This document shows, one piece after another, positions 8,192 through 16,427 of a DNA stretch of 26,260 bases (positions are counted from its first letter, which is position 1; the number at the start of each line of letters is the position of its first letter). The stretch spans positions 1-26,260 of IMG/VR virus record IMGVR_UViG_3300046010_013188. The stretch is one strand, 5' to 3'. Origin of the DNA: a virus. A program made the position numbers and the translations under genes. The notes beneath the pieces were generated by a model that worked only from the letters and a program-made list of their open reading frames with translations, was not told where the DNA came from and ran no database searches.

Positions 8192-10123
8192 ATGTCAGCA
8201 CCAGTTCAATTTGTAGACGGTATAAGGTACTTAAAGTTTAATAAGACCGATCTTGCCGGACGAAATAATGTATTTACACTTAAATCTATTCAAAAGATTA
8301 GAATGGGTGTCGGCAGTGGAGCTACATTCATTGACCTAATAGTTACAGGAGTTACTGAACTATCAAACTCAGTTTTAGTTCAAGTAGCTCCCTTTAATCT
8401 AAATCCTGTAAATTTAGGATTTCAAGAGAACTTTAATTTCGACCCTTATCTACCTGAGGAATTTACAAACTCCGATTATAACGCTCTACAGAATAATGCG
8501 TTTGAAGCTGAAAGAAGTGAAATTCTATCTGAAGCTGATTACAGTATATCACAAATAACAGCTAGCAATATAAACGCCATACTATCAGGTTCAGCACAAC
8601 TGGCGGAATTTAATGATTACTACTTGAGTTTGAATAGCTTTAAGAACCCTAGATACGACGGGTCAAGATTAGAGGGTGCTGAGTTAAATAAATTTACTCA
8701 AGGTGATTCAAGTTACGGAGGAGATCCGGTAATAAATTATACCGATTCAACCTTTGCGTACTTTAATTTTATAGGAGGAACCTCTCCTGAAAGGAACGAC
8801 ACGGTTGCCGCTCACATAGGCTATATTATAGATAGGAACGGAGAAGCTTTAGAACCAGGAGTATCCCAAACCGGGTACTACGATATGCTTAACACCTACA
8901 AGACTGGCAATAAGATAGAAGTAGTTCTCGAAGATCCCCAAGCTTTTGACGTTAATATGTCTATTTTAAATGGTATGCAGGAAGTGGTTAGAGCTGGAGC
9001 TAGAATTGAACCTATTGTATACTCCCAAACAGGATCTCAACTAGGTAACAGAGCAGGAACCTTGACCTTTGGATCAGATGTAACGGTTAACGAAAACTTT
9101 AAAGCATTTGCTGTCTATAGCGGATCATATGTAATAGTAAACCCGAGCGCTACTGCCGTTATTCCGTATAATGACGAAGTCTACGATATACCGTCAGCAT
9201 TTAATCCAGTCTCGTATGAATATAAGGTCCCCTTTACGAGTTCAACCCTAATAAATATAGTTGCTTCAGCTGTATTACGGAAGAACGGAGGACCTAGTGA
9301 AAGAAGAGTAATTTATGAAATAGTCTTACAGAGATCTGGATCTGATACTGGAGGGGGTTTTGTTGATATAGTAAATAAAATACAAGAACTTCCCGCCGAC
9401 CCTTCTCGGTCTGGGTCAACTACAACGTTAACGGTCTTTGTAGGTACAGGTCCAATAGTCGCTTTATCGGGAAGTTTTTATAGAGCAATTTTAAATGTAG
9501 GCAACTTACCCTCATTAGGAGTAAATATACTACCGGGTAGCTTTTTTAAAGTTGATCAATTAATAGAACCTAACATAGCAGTAACAGCTCCGTACTGGAT
9601 TTCAGGAAGCGCAGTTTATTCACAAAGCTATTACAATATCGACGACAAATACGTTTTAGCTCAAGGAACTTTTAAAAATGCATTAGGATTAAATCAGATT
9701 GATATCGCTGGATCTGGGTTTAATACTATAAAATATCCATTTTTAATTCAGGTAGGAGATGAAATCAGGTTTGAGGGTCAAGAGTCAAAGTCACATCTTG
9801 TAGTTAAGGTTTATAATCCTGAAGACCCTTTCAACGACTATACTGTCGGCATTCCACCACCTTTTGGAGCTTACGGTAAAGAACCTAATACAGGATTTTT
9901 GATACTGGAGGTACAACCAAGTATTTACCCTAATACTAATATTGACAATTTTGTTGTAAGAAGGTATGTAGAAGATAAAAACTTCATTATATTCAAATCA
10001 CAAAAACCAAGCGGACAAACTTCAGCCGGATTAATTAAGCCTGAATATTTATCACAAGATATACTTGACAATTTTGATCAAATTAACAGAAGATTTAGGT
10101 TGCAAACCTTAAGAAACACGTAA
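8192..10123 (+). CDS. Tail/baseplate structural protein, unassigned
   Basis: The 643-residue protein starts one base after the large structural gene. Its N-terminus (VQFVDGIRYLKFNKTDLAGR) is beta-like. Residues about 105-175 are mixed helix and turn with an NPRYDGSRLEGAELN segment. Residues about 180-270 hold a YFNFIGGTSPERND stretch and an IGYIIDRNGEALEP hairpin. The C-terminal part is mostly beta with YSGSY and SGSAVYSQS turns, and it ends in a helical QDILDNFDQINRRFRLQTL. The composition resembles the preceding gene. I recognise it as a virion-type protein found beside these genes in related phages but cannot name a T4 equivalent. A baseplate or short-fibre role is inferred from position. 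Confidence 0.65.
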   Translation: MSAPVQFVDGIRYLKFNKTDLAGRNNVFTLKSIQKIRMGVGSGATFIDLIVTGVTELSNSVLVQVAPFNLNPVNLGFQENFNFDPYLPEEFTNSDYNALQNNAFEAERSEILSEADYSISQITASNINAILSGSAQLAEFNDYYLSLNSFKNPRYDGSRLEGAELNKFTQGDSSYGGDPVINYTDSTFAYFNFIGGTSPERNDTVAAHIGYIIDRNGEALEPGVSQTGYYDMLNTYKTGNKIEVVLEDPQAFDVNMSILNGMQEVVRAGARIEPIVYSQTGSQLGNRAGTLTFGSDVTVNENFKAFAVYSGSYVIVNPSATAVIPYNDEVYDIPSAFNPVSYEYKVPFTSSTLINIVASAVLRKNGGPSERRVIYEIVLQRSGSDTGGGFVDIVNKIQELPADPSRSGSTTTLTVFVGTGPIVALSGSFYRAILNVGNLPSLGVNILPGSFFKVDQLIEPNIAVTAPYWISGSAVYSQSYYNIDDKYVLAQGTFKNALGLNQIDIAGSGFNTIKYPFLIQVGDEIRFEGQESKSHLVVKVYNPEDPFNDYTVGIPPPFGAYGKEPNTGFLILEVQPSIYPNTNIDNFVVRRYVEDKNFIIFKSQKPSGQTSAGLIKPEYLSQDILDNFDQINRRFRLQTLRNT

Positions 10124-10145
10124 CGTTTTATATTTATAAAGAAAA
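10124..10145 (+). promoter_or_regulatory. Leader with TATTTATAA motif before virion gene
   Basis: The 22-base gap holds TATTTATAA at 10131-10139 and then AGAAAA directly before the ATG. There is no Shine-Dalgarno. The motif core is shared with three other gaps, so it may mark transcription starts for blocks of genes, here the block of repeated virion proteins. Confidence 0.35.
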
Positions 10146-10802
10146 ATGGGATATTTAAACAACTCAGTACTAACCGTTGATGCAATTCTTACCAAGAAAG
10201 GTAGAGAGCTTCTAGCAAAAAACGACGGTACCTTCCGGATTACTCAGTTCGCACTAGCTGATGATGAGATAGATTATACACTCTATAATCCCACGCACCC
10301 CTCAGGATCAGCTTTTTACGGAGAAGCAATTGATAATCTACCCTTGCTAGAAGCATTTCCTGATGAAACCCAGATCATGAAATATAAACTAGCAACCCTT
10401 CCAAGGGGTACTGCTAAGATACCAGTACTTGATTTAGGATACGCCGCCATTTCTCTTAAGCAGGGAGCTTCTTTAGCAATCACACCTCAAACCCTTAACT
10501 ATTTGGGAGGGTCATCAGGCTTTGAACCGTCCGGATATACCGCTATTATTTCTGATGTAAGGCTATTTAACACCTTTACAGGAGTAGGGATTAATACTCC
10601 TCAAGCTCAAGCTCTAAACACCACTACTACTATTGGTACTAACGTATCTAAGACAGTAGTCGGAACTACATTTAACTTGTCTACAACTACTATCAATACG
10701 TTATTTGGTTCAAACACAGCACTTTATGCAACTCTAACAGTAACAGGAAGGGATTCAGGAGCTAGGTTAACCATTCCAATAACTGTAACCAAAGTAAACT
10801 AA
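10146..10802 (+). CDS. Conserved virion-type protein with C-terminal Ig-like fold
   Basis: The 218-residue protein has a very conserved-looking N-terminus (NNSVLTVDAILTKKGRELLA, then ITQFALADDEIDYTLYNP and LPLLEAFPDETQIMKYKLAT) that I associate with tail-region proteins of many environmental myophages. Function there is not known to me. Residues about 150-216 are Thr-rich alternating strands ending TVTGRDSGARLTIPITVTKV, which suggests a small immunoglobulin-like beta sandwich, often used by phages for weak surface contacts. The gene is preceded by a 22-base gap with a TATTTATAA motif and an A-rich leader, so it may start a transcription unit. Confidence 0.7.
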   Translation: MGYLNNSVLTVDAILTKKGRELLAKNDGTFRITQFALADDEIDYTLYNPTHPSGSAFYGEAIDNLPLLEAFPDETQIMKYKLATLPRGTAKIPVLDLGYAAISLKQGASLAITPQTLNYLGGSSGFEPSGYTAIISDVRLFNTFTGVGINTPQAQALNTTTTIGTNVSKTVVGTTFNLSTTTINTLFGSNTALYATLTVTGRDSGARLTIPITVTKVN

Positions 10803-10808
10803 TAAAAT

Positions 10809-11822
10809 ATGTCATTTAAGAGACTAGATTCTGAAGATTTCCTAGTAAGTGCTGATTCAGTTACTGCTGCCTTATTTTCTGGAAACATCGCAACCCTAAC
10901 AACATTCTTCAGCTCATCGGTTCAAGAAGCTGGAGCGTCGGGAGATTACTATTTAAGCGTTTATCAGACAGGATCTGACCAACCCACAGCCGAGAGTCAG
11001 TTTGACATTGCCTTTGGTAATAAAAACGGATCAGGATCTTTGTACTTCAACTCATCAGTACCGGGCTTAACTCCTTCAAGAGCTATTTACGGCCAGTATA
11101 GAACTCTGGTATACGGTAATGAATTAGCAGAGTTCGTTTTTGGTAACGCCACCGGTTCTTCATTCTACGCTATATCATTAGATAGAAGCAGATACAAGGA
11201 GAAACTTCTTGTAGGATCATTCAATCTAAAGCTATCGGGATCCAGTACTGCTTCAATTAATTTAACGGATAATAGCGGAGATACTTCTTCAGTAACATTT
11301 ACCGATTCAGGTAGAGTCTTCCAGATTGTTAGCGGATCGAACGGTAAGGCATATACCGGAACAGGTTATACAGCAGCATCAGGATCCTACGGACTATTCT
11401 TACCAGATATCGGTACCGTCCTTTTAAATGCTCAAGCACTAAATCTATCTGCAGAAAACGGAGGTATAGCTCTATCAACAGGACTATCAGCCAACACTGA
11501 TGATAACAACAACAGAAAGCTATTTAATGTTATTGCTAGAGGAAAATCATTCAGTCTAAACTCTGAAGAAACTCTTACCTCGGATTATGTATTTATAAGA
11601 AGTCGAAACCAGGAGTTTAACTACTCTGAAAACCCTTCTTTTGTTAGCGGATCAACCGGAGAGGTTCTGTACGGTGATTTTATATACAATCCACAGACCT
11701 ATATAACGACCGTCGGACTATACAATGATACTAACGACCTACTTGCAGTAGCTAAACTATCCAGACCCTTACAGAAGAACTTTACAAAAGAGTTCTTGGT
11801 GAGAGTAAAGCTAGACTTCTAA
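10809..11822 (+). CDS. Virion-type protein, paralogue of the next gene (copy 1)
   Basis: The 337-residue protein is beta-rich and dominated by Ser, Gly, Thr and Asn, with many SGS turns. Its C-terminus, PQTYITTVGLYNDTNDLLAV followed by AKLSRPLQKNF and a final RVKLDF, closely matches the end of the following gene. The N-terminus (FKRLDSEDFLVSADSVTAAL) also resembles that gene's start in arrangement. Residues about 90-130 carry RAIYGQYRTLVYGNELAEFV, which fits a conserved structural core. It is probably a tail or fibre subunit. The copies probably arose by tandem duplication and then diverged in the middle. Confidence 0.7.
   Translation: MSFKRLDSEDFLVSADSVTAALFSGNIATLTTFFSSSVQEAGASGDYYLSVYQTGSDQPTAESQFDIAFGNKNGSGSLYFNSSVPGLTPSRAIYGQYRTLVYGNELAEFVFGNATGSSFYAISLDRSRYKEKLLVGSFNLKLSGSSTASINLTDNSGDTSSVTFTDSGRVFQIVSGSNGKAYTGTGYTAASGSYGLFLPDIGTVLLNAQALNLSAENGGIALSTGLSANTDDNNNRKLFNVIARGKSFSLNSEETLTSDYVFIRSRNQEFNYSENPSFVSGSTGEVLYGDFIYNPQTYITTVGLYNDTNDLLAVAKLSRPLQKNFTKEFLVRVKLDF
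11698..11769 (+). repeat. Diverged direct repeat, copy 1
   Basis: This stretch encodes TYITTVGLYNDTNDLLAVAK and the following LSRP. It is clearly related to 12946-13017 at protein level and still visible at DNA level (shared GCAGTAGCTAAACTA). It marks the common C-terminal block of the two tandem virion genes. Confidence 0.7.
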
Positions 11823-11825
11823 TGA

Positions 11826-13070
11826 ATGAGTGCTTACAAACAATTTCTAGCATCAGACGTAATAGTCACTCCGTTTGAGGTAAATAAAAATTTTACTTTC
11901 AAGCAGAGTGAATTTTCTGGTATTGGAATTGATAGATTCTTAGGTACTTCAGGATCCTTTATAAGCAATAAAACAGTAACCGGTACTCTAAGTTCTGAGT
12001 ATCAGGTACTTGTTTATAGCTCAATAAAAGAGCTCTACTACTCCAACTTCTTATCAAGCTCAGTAGGAGATCCTGCTCAAGTAACTACAGTTATTCCGGG
12101 AGTAAACAGAGACTCTGATAGGTTAACAGGTCCTAATCAATCAACAGGCTATTATAATTACCTACAAACCTCTCTCTCCCAGTCAAGATTCTTCTCAACA
12201 GGATCAGGAGCAGAGGTAGCAGTATTTTCTATCCCTAGCTCTATCTTTGGAACTTTTATTAAACCCGGATCTTTTGTATTTGATTATTCATCTAGCTTTA
12301 AAGCATACGATGACCAGGAAGGTAATTTATATAGTTCAGCTAGTTTTGCTTGGACACAAAGCGCAGGTTTATTCAACCAGACCATAACTGCCTCTGCAAG
12401 TTCAATAGTTAACCCTAGTGAAATTGGGTTTACTTCCCCCATTACCCTACCTTCAGGCTATACTTTTATATCAGCATCTTGGGCTAGCGGGAGTGTCAAT
12501 TCCCCTTTTAACGAAATTTCCATTGCCACTTTTGTACCGGTTATAAGTGCTAGTCAGGGTATATCAGTTAGTAGTAATAAATTATCTTCAGATCAGAGTA
12601 TTATAGATTTTCAAGATAATGCTACACCATTCCCTTCAGATATTTATTTATATTTTCAATCGGGGTCTTTAGTTACCACTAGTGGCAGTATATCAGCTAA
12701 TCAAAATGTAGGTAATATAATTTATCAACACGGTATTGCGATTTTTACAAATCAAAATTTACCTCTATCAAGCATAACAACGTTAGCTAATACAACATGC
12801 TCGTTTCAATCTACAGTTACTATATATGAAACTCAGTATAAATGTACTATATCTGAAAACGAATCGAACTACTCCCTCAACCCCTCCCTCAACGCAGGAT
12901 TAGACGGACTCCTGAATACCTTTGCAACAGCATCTTTCTTTTCACCCTACATTACAACAGTAGGACTTTATAATGATGAACAGGAACTAGTAGCAGTAGC
13001 TAAACTAGCACAACCAGTACCTACTTCTGCAACCACAGATATGAGTATCATCGTAAACTTAGATATGTAA
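11826..13070 (+). CDS. Virion-type protein, paralogue of the previous gene (copy 2)
   Basis: The 414-residue protein shares its C-terminal block with the preceding gene (SPYITTVGLYNDEQELVAVA followed by KLAQPVP and a final NLDM) and has a comparable N-terminal layout (YKQFLASDVIVTPFEVNKNF). The middle, about residues 115-330, is longer and different, with Ser/Gly-rich strands and two Cys near residues 320 and 338. This pattern, conserved ends with a variable middle, is typical of receptor-facing or decorating proteins. It ends TAATG, sharing a base with the GIY-YIG-like gene. It closes the run of structural genes. Confidence 0.7.
   Translation: MSAYKQFLASDVIVTPFEVNKNFTFKQSEFSGIGIDRFLGTSGSFISNKTVTGTLSSEYQVLVYSSIKELYYSNFLSSSVGDPAQVTTVIPGVNRDSDRLTGPNQSTGYYNYLQTSLSQSRFFSTGSGAEVAVFSIPSSIFGTFIKPGSFVFDYSSSFKAYDDQEGNLYSSASFAWTQSAGLFNQTITASASSIVNPSEIGFTSPITLPSGYTFISASWASGSVNSPFNEISIATFVPVISASQGISVSSNKLSSDQSIIDFQDNATPFPSDIYLYFQSGSLVTTSGSISANQNVGNIIYQHGIAIFTNQNLPLSSITTLANTTCSFQSTVTIYETQYKCTISENESNYSLNPSLNAGLDGLLNTFATASFFSPYITTVGLYNDEQELVAVAKLAQPVPTSATTDMSIIVNLDM
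12946..13017 (+). repeat. Diverged direct repeat, copy 2
   Basis: This stretch encodes PYITTVGLYNDEQELVAVAK and the following LAQP, the counterpart of 11698-11769. The copies differ mainly at third positions and in the ND-x-x-x-L part, which fits an old tandem duplication under selection rather than recent recombination. Confidence 0.7.
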
Positions 13071-13534
13071 TGATCACTCAAGATCCTTGGACCTATAAAG
13101 GTAGATTTATAACCCAACTTTTAGATATACCACCTAATACTTTTGGCTTTGTATACCAGATAACTAACAATAAAACCAATAAAAAATATATTGGTAGAAA
13201 AGTTTTATATTTTGAAAGAAATAAAAAGCTTACTCAAAAGGAATTAGCTGAACTAACAGGTAAAGGAAGAAAGCCTACTACTAAAAAAGTAGTAACCGAA
13301 AGCGATTGGAAGGACTATTTCGGTTCTAATAAAGAATTTATTGAAACAGTAAAGGCTCAAGGTCGAGGTGAATTTAGTAGAGAGATATTGGAGTTTGCTC
13401 CTAACAGAAAACTTCTCACCTACTATGAATGTAAGTATATTTTTAAGTTCGGAGCAATTGAACCTAGCAGCCTATACTACAACGATAATATTTTAGGTAA
13501 ATTTTACAGAAAAGACTTTCCCAATGAAGCTTAA
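13070..13534 (+). CDS. GIY-YIG-like nuclease
   Basis: The 154-residue protein carries the two diagnostic strands of the GIY-YIG fold: G26-F-V-Y29 and, after a hairpin, K39-Y40-I41-G42-R43-K44. A candidate metal-binding Glu sits at E120 in a helix (LLTYYECKYIF), where the family's catalytic glutamate lies. Residues 76-92 hold a DWKDYFGSNKEFIE segment, common in phage-encoded members. Family members cut DNA using a divalent metal. The protein is a single compact domain with no visible DNA-binding repeat, so a homing endonuclease of the Seg type is possible but not shown; repair or genome-processing roles are alternatives. It overlaps the kinase-like gene by eleven bases. Confidence 0.7.
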   Translation: MITQDPWTYKGRFITQLLDIPPNTFGFVYQITNNKTNKKYIGRKVLYFERNKKLTQKELAELTGKGRKPTTKKVVTESDWKDYFGSNKEFIETVKAQGRGEFSREILEFAPNRKLLTYYECKYIFKFGAIEPSSLYYNDNILGKFYRKDFPNEA

Positions 13535-14042
13535 GGATATTATACTAGAGAATAGTAAAGACAAAAAATACTTAGCTCTTGTAAATGCTTTAAGAGAAAA
13601 GTATAATACAACTGACTTAGGAGTAGGTAGCTTTGGTGTTGCTTTTGATCTTGGAGAAGGAAAAGCTTTAAAAGTCACTACTGATAGTTATGAGATAGAT
13701 CATGCTATAAAGCTTAAAGGGCACTCCTCACCTTTTATTATTCCTATTTTAGGGGTAAAAAGATTTAGCGAGTCATTAGGAGTTATTTACACTAAGGTTG
13801 CCGATCCTATCTCCGATCAAGAGAAGATTCAGATAAAGGAAATAGAAGAGTCTGCTGAAGATTTTCTAAGCCGAGGAGAAGACAAGGAGCTTAACAAGTT
13901 TACTCAAAATATAGAGCTAGTAAAACTCGTTAAAGGCTTAAAATCAGCCTTCAATAGTGTCGGAATATCAGGAGATGAAATCGACTGGTCTCCTGAAAAC
14001 ATAATGAGGTATAAAGGTAATTATGTATTAGTTGACATTTAG
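13524..14042 (+). CDS. Minimal protein-kinase-like protein with capsid-targeting-like leader
   Basis: The 172-residue protein has a recognisable kinase core. There is a glycine loop G33-V-G35-S-F-G38-V-A, a following ALKVT with K50 in the position of the ATP-binding lysine, and a catalytic-loop-like D154-W-S-P-E-N159 matching the D-x-x-x-x-N of 'HRDLKPEN'. A hydrophobic strand then ends in D171, matching the DFG aspartate. The chain stops one residue after that Asp, so activation segment, APE motif and C-lobe helices are absent. The preceding His/Arg of the catalytic loop are not conserved. The N-terminus, MKLKDIILENSK, looks like a short cleavable head-targeting leader. It may phosphorylate a small molecule or protein, or be an inactive ATP-binding domain. 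Confidence 0.65.
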   Translation: MKLKDIILENSKDKKYLALVNALREKYNTTDLGVGSFGVAFDLGEGKALKVTTDSYEIDHAIKLKGHSSPFIIPILGVKRFSESLGVIYTKVADPISDQEKIQIKEIEESAEDFLSRGEDKELNKFTQNIELVKLVKGLKSAFNSVGISGDEIDWSPENIMRYKGNYVLVDI

Positions 14043-14083
14043 AGGTTAGGTTCGTATATTCTTGTATAAGGGTATATAAAATA
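14043..14083 (+). promoter_or_regulatory. Candidate promoter ahead of the primase operon
   Basis: This 41-base gap is one of only two over 40 bases. It holds TATTCTTG at 14057-14064, seven of eight matches to the Bacteroidota -7 element TAnnTTTG. A TTG lies 22 bases upstream at 14032-14034, inside the end of the kinase-like gene. A second AT-rich element, TATATAAAATA, lies at 14073-14083 just before the GTG start. Either could be a promoter; no transcript data are available. Confidence 0.3.
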
Positions 14084-15010
14084 GTGGAAAATCTCGTCAT
14101 ACTAAATTATCTAGAAAAACTTTTAGGTAAGTCTCATAAAAGAGCTAGAGAGAACTACGCATTTTATTGTAGTTTCTGCAACCACCACAAACCAAAGCTT
14201 GAGGTAAACCTTCATACCAATGAAAAGGGAGAGAATCCTTGGGAGTGTTGGGTATGTAATACTAAGGGAAGAACCATTAGATCATTACTTAAGCAACTTA
14301 AGATTGATCAAACCATTATCTCTGAGGTTACCAAGCACATTCTAAAGGGAAGTACTGACGCTCATATTTCCTTTAGTCTTGAATTACCTAAAGGGTTTAG
14401 ACTCTTAAGCGAACCTAGCGGTTCTATTATTATCAACAGAGCTAGAAAGTACCTCTATAATCGAGGGTTAACCGATAACGACTTTATAAAATACAACATA
14501 GGATACTGTCCTTCAGGGGAATATGCTGACAGAATTATAGTACCCAGTTATGATGAGAGAGGAACGTTAAACTACTTCGTAGGAAGAAGCGTTAACCCTG
14601 ATACTTCTTTTAAGTATAAAAACCCAAGCGTTTCAAAAGACGTTATAGGGTTTGAAGCTTTTATAAACTGGGATGTACCTGTTGTACTATGTGAAGGTGT
14701 ATTTGACGCTATGGCTATAAAACGTAACGCTATACCTTTATTAGGAAAAACAATGAGTCAAAGTTTATTAAGAAAACTTGCTCTAAACAAGGTAAAAGAT
14801 GTTTATATAGCATTAGATAGAGATGCTCTGAAAAGCGCTCTAACCATTTCAGATCAATTGCTCTCCATGGGTAAGAGGGTTTACCTGGTTGATATGGCTG
14901 ATAAAGATCCTAGCTCGATGGGATTCAAAGCGTTTACCCAACATATACAAACAGCTGACGAAATAAATTTAAGTAAAATCATGGAATACAAACTATACCA
15001 ACTATGCTAG
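14084..15010 (+). CDS. DNA primase, zinc-ribbon plus TOPRIM
   Basis: The 308-residue protein has the bacterial/phage primase layout. An N-terminal zinc ribbon has C29, C32, C55 and C58. A linker domain follows (residues about 100-190) with RKYLYNRGLTDNDF and ADRIIVPSYDERGTLNYFVG. The TOPRIM domain has E204 in LCEGVFDAMA, a D245-R-D247 acidic pair in IALDRDA, and a DKDPSSMG segment near residue 275. It should make RNA primers for lagging-strand synthesis at the phage replisome; the partner helicase is not in this window. The start is a GTG at 14084, because no in-frame ATG lies close before the zinc ribbon. The gene overlaps the nuclease gene by seven bases. Confidence 0.85.
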   Translation: MENLVILNYLEKLLGKSHKRARENYAFYCSFCNHHKPKLEVNLHTNEKGENPWECWVCNTKGRTIRSLLKQLKIDQTIISEVTKHILKGSTDAHISFSLELPKGFRLLSEPSGSIIINRARKYLYNRGLTDNDFIKYNIGYCPSGEYADRIIVPSYDERGTLNYFVGRSVNPDTSFKYKNPSVSKDVIGFEAFINWDVPVVLCEGVFDAMAIKRNAIPLLGKTMSQSLLRKLALNKVKDVYIALDRDALKSALTISDQLLSMGKRVYLVDMADKDPSSMGFKAFTQHIQTADEINLSKIMEYKLYQLC

Positions 15011-15789
15011 TAAAGGGCTCAAATATATTAAAAGAACATAAACTTAAGAATTTAGACTTTCAACCTAAATTACAGCAAATTAACTTTTTAGACCGTCGGG
15101 TTTATAAGAGATCTGAGGGGAAGTACTATCCATCAGTTACAAGCATTTTACAGTACATGCCTAAGAATAAGTTTTTTGAGCAATGGATTAAAGATGTAGG
15201 GCATAATTCTGATCTCATTATGAGAAAAGCAGGTGAAGAGGGAACCGCCGTTCACAATGCCGTTGAAGATCTCCTTAAGGGAGAAGAAATTACCTGGATG
15301 GATGACTTTGGCAACGCCAAATACTCTCTAGAGGTCTGGAATATGATATTAAAAGCCTATGAATTTTTTGAAACCTATAAACCTGAAGTACTCGCATCTG
15401 AGCATTTCATTTATTCTGATGAGCATGAGTATGCTGGAACTATTGACCTTATTCTTAAGCTTGATGATTTAATTTGGTTGGTTGATATTAAGACTTCAAA
15501 CTCCATTCATAAGTCACATGAGTTGCAACTAGCTGCTTATGCAAGAGGGTGGGAAGAAACCACCGGTCAGAAAATAGATAAGACTGGAATATTATGGTTA
15601 AAGTCAGCTAAAAGAACACCTTCAAAGAAAGCAGGTTCATACCAAGGTAAAGGTTGGGAGATTATAGAGGCAGATGATACAGATAAGAACTTTGGATTCT
15701 TTAAACTTATCTATGAACTGTATAAAATGGACAACCCAACCACCGAGCCTATTTATAATAGCGTACCAACCGCTATAAAACTATCATGA
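15004..15789 (+). CDS. PD-(D/E)XK nuclease, RecB/Cas4-like
   Basis: The 261-residue protein shows the RecB-family nuclease motifs in order: H84 and E88 in GTAVHNAVED, D148 in AGTIDLI, D161-I-K163-T in WLVDIKTS, and Q175-x-x-x-Y179 in LQLAAYARG. These are the metal-binding and catalytic residues of the family. No four-Cys Fe-S cluster is visible, so it is closer to a phage exonuclease than a classic Cas4. Likely roles are DNA end processing in recombination or replication, together with the primase directly upstream. It overlaps the next gene by four bases (ATGA). Confidence 0.85.
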   Translation: MLVKGSNILKEHKLKNLDFQPKLQQINFLDRRVYKRSEGKYYPSVTSILQYMPKNKFFEQWIKDVGHNSDLIMRKAGEEGTAVHNAVEDLLKGEEITWMDDFGNAKYSLEVWNMILKAYEFFETYKPEVLASEHFIYSDEHEYAGTIDLILKLDDLIWLVDIKTSNSIHKSHELQLAAYARGWEETTGQKIDKTGILWLKSAKRTPSKKAGSYQGKGWEIIEADDTDKNFGFFKLIYELYKMDNPTTEPIYNSVPTAIKLS

Positions 15790-16424
15790 AAAACAAAGAT
15801 TTAGATGTAAATTTCCACCTAGCTATAGAAAAAGCTATAGCCTCTCTTGACTTTCCACAAGATATACAACATCTATCTGAAATAATTCAAACTAAAGACA
15901 ACCTCACAAATACCGATAAGGAGTCCCTATATCAACTTAAGGAGCGTCTGCAGGAAATTATACCCAATTCAATGACGGCGGATATTGAGGGGGATAGGAT
16001 TATAGTTCATTTTATAGACTCAACCACCGAACCTATCGATACCCCTACCGATTATACTCCCTTTATGCGAGCGATTATGGAGTATATGGAAAGCAAGGGA
16101 ATGAACGTAAAGCCCTTCCCTAAAATTACTCTTCAGGAAGATTTAGAAGAAGGAAAAAAGATACTAGGCAAAACAGCTTACTACGACCCGGAGTTAGAGG
16201 AAATAGTGCTTTATACTTCAAACAGGCATCCAAAAGATATACTAAGATCCTTCGCTCATGAGATGATACATCATATTCAGAAGCAAGAAGGTAGGATTGG
16301 AAACGGTGAGGTATCAACTACCAACATAAATGAGGATGAGCATTTACGGAAACTAGAGGAAGAAGCATACTTAAAGGGAAATATAGCCTTTAGAGAGTGG
16401 ACTGATAAAACAACTAAGGCATAA
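15786..16424 (+). CDS. HExxH zinc metallopeptidase-like protein
   Basis: The 212-residue protein contains H158-E159-M-I-H162 in SFAHEMIHHIQKQEG, the zinc-binding and catalytic motif of zincins. A downstream acidic helix (LRKLEEEAYLKGNIAF) could supply the third ligand as in gluzincins. The N-terminal 60 residues are helical and charged. Residues about 95-150 include FMRAIMEYMESKGM and LGKTAYYDPELEEIVLYTSN, which fits the pre-catalytic beta sheet. No signal peptide is visible, so it should act in the cytoplasm or inside virions. I associate this combination with environmental phages; the substrate is unknown. It lies between a DNA nuclease and a nucleotidase. Confidence 0.7.
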   Translation: MKNKDLDVNFHLAIEKAIASLDFPQDIQHLSEIIQTKDNLTNTDKESLYQLKERLQEIIPNSMTADIEGDRIIVHFIDSTTEPIDTPTDYTPFMRAIMEYMESKGMNVKPFPKITLQEDLEEGKKILGKTAYYDPELEEIVLYTSNRHPKDILRSFAHEMIHHIQKQEGRIGNGEVSTTNINEDEHLRKLEEEAYLKGNIAFREWTDKTTKA

Positions 16425-16427
16425 AGT

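Noticed and set aside
10131-10139. T4 late promoter TATAAATA
   Set aside because: It is present only as the reverse complement relative to the genes, so the T4 assignment cannot be made directly.
15004-15789. Cas4 as part of a CRISPR system
   Set aside because: The RecB-type motifs are present, but there are no Fe-S cysteines, no other cas genes and no array; a phage recombination nuclease is simpler.
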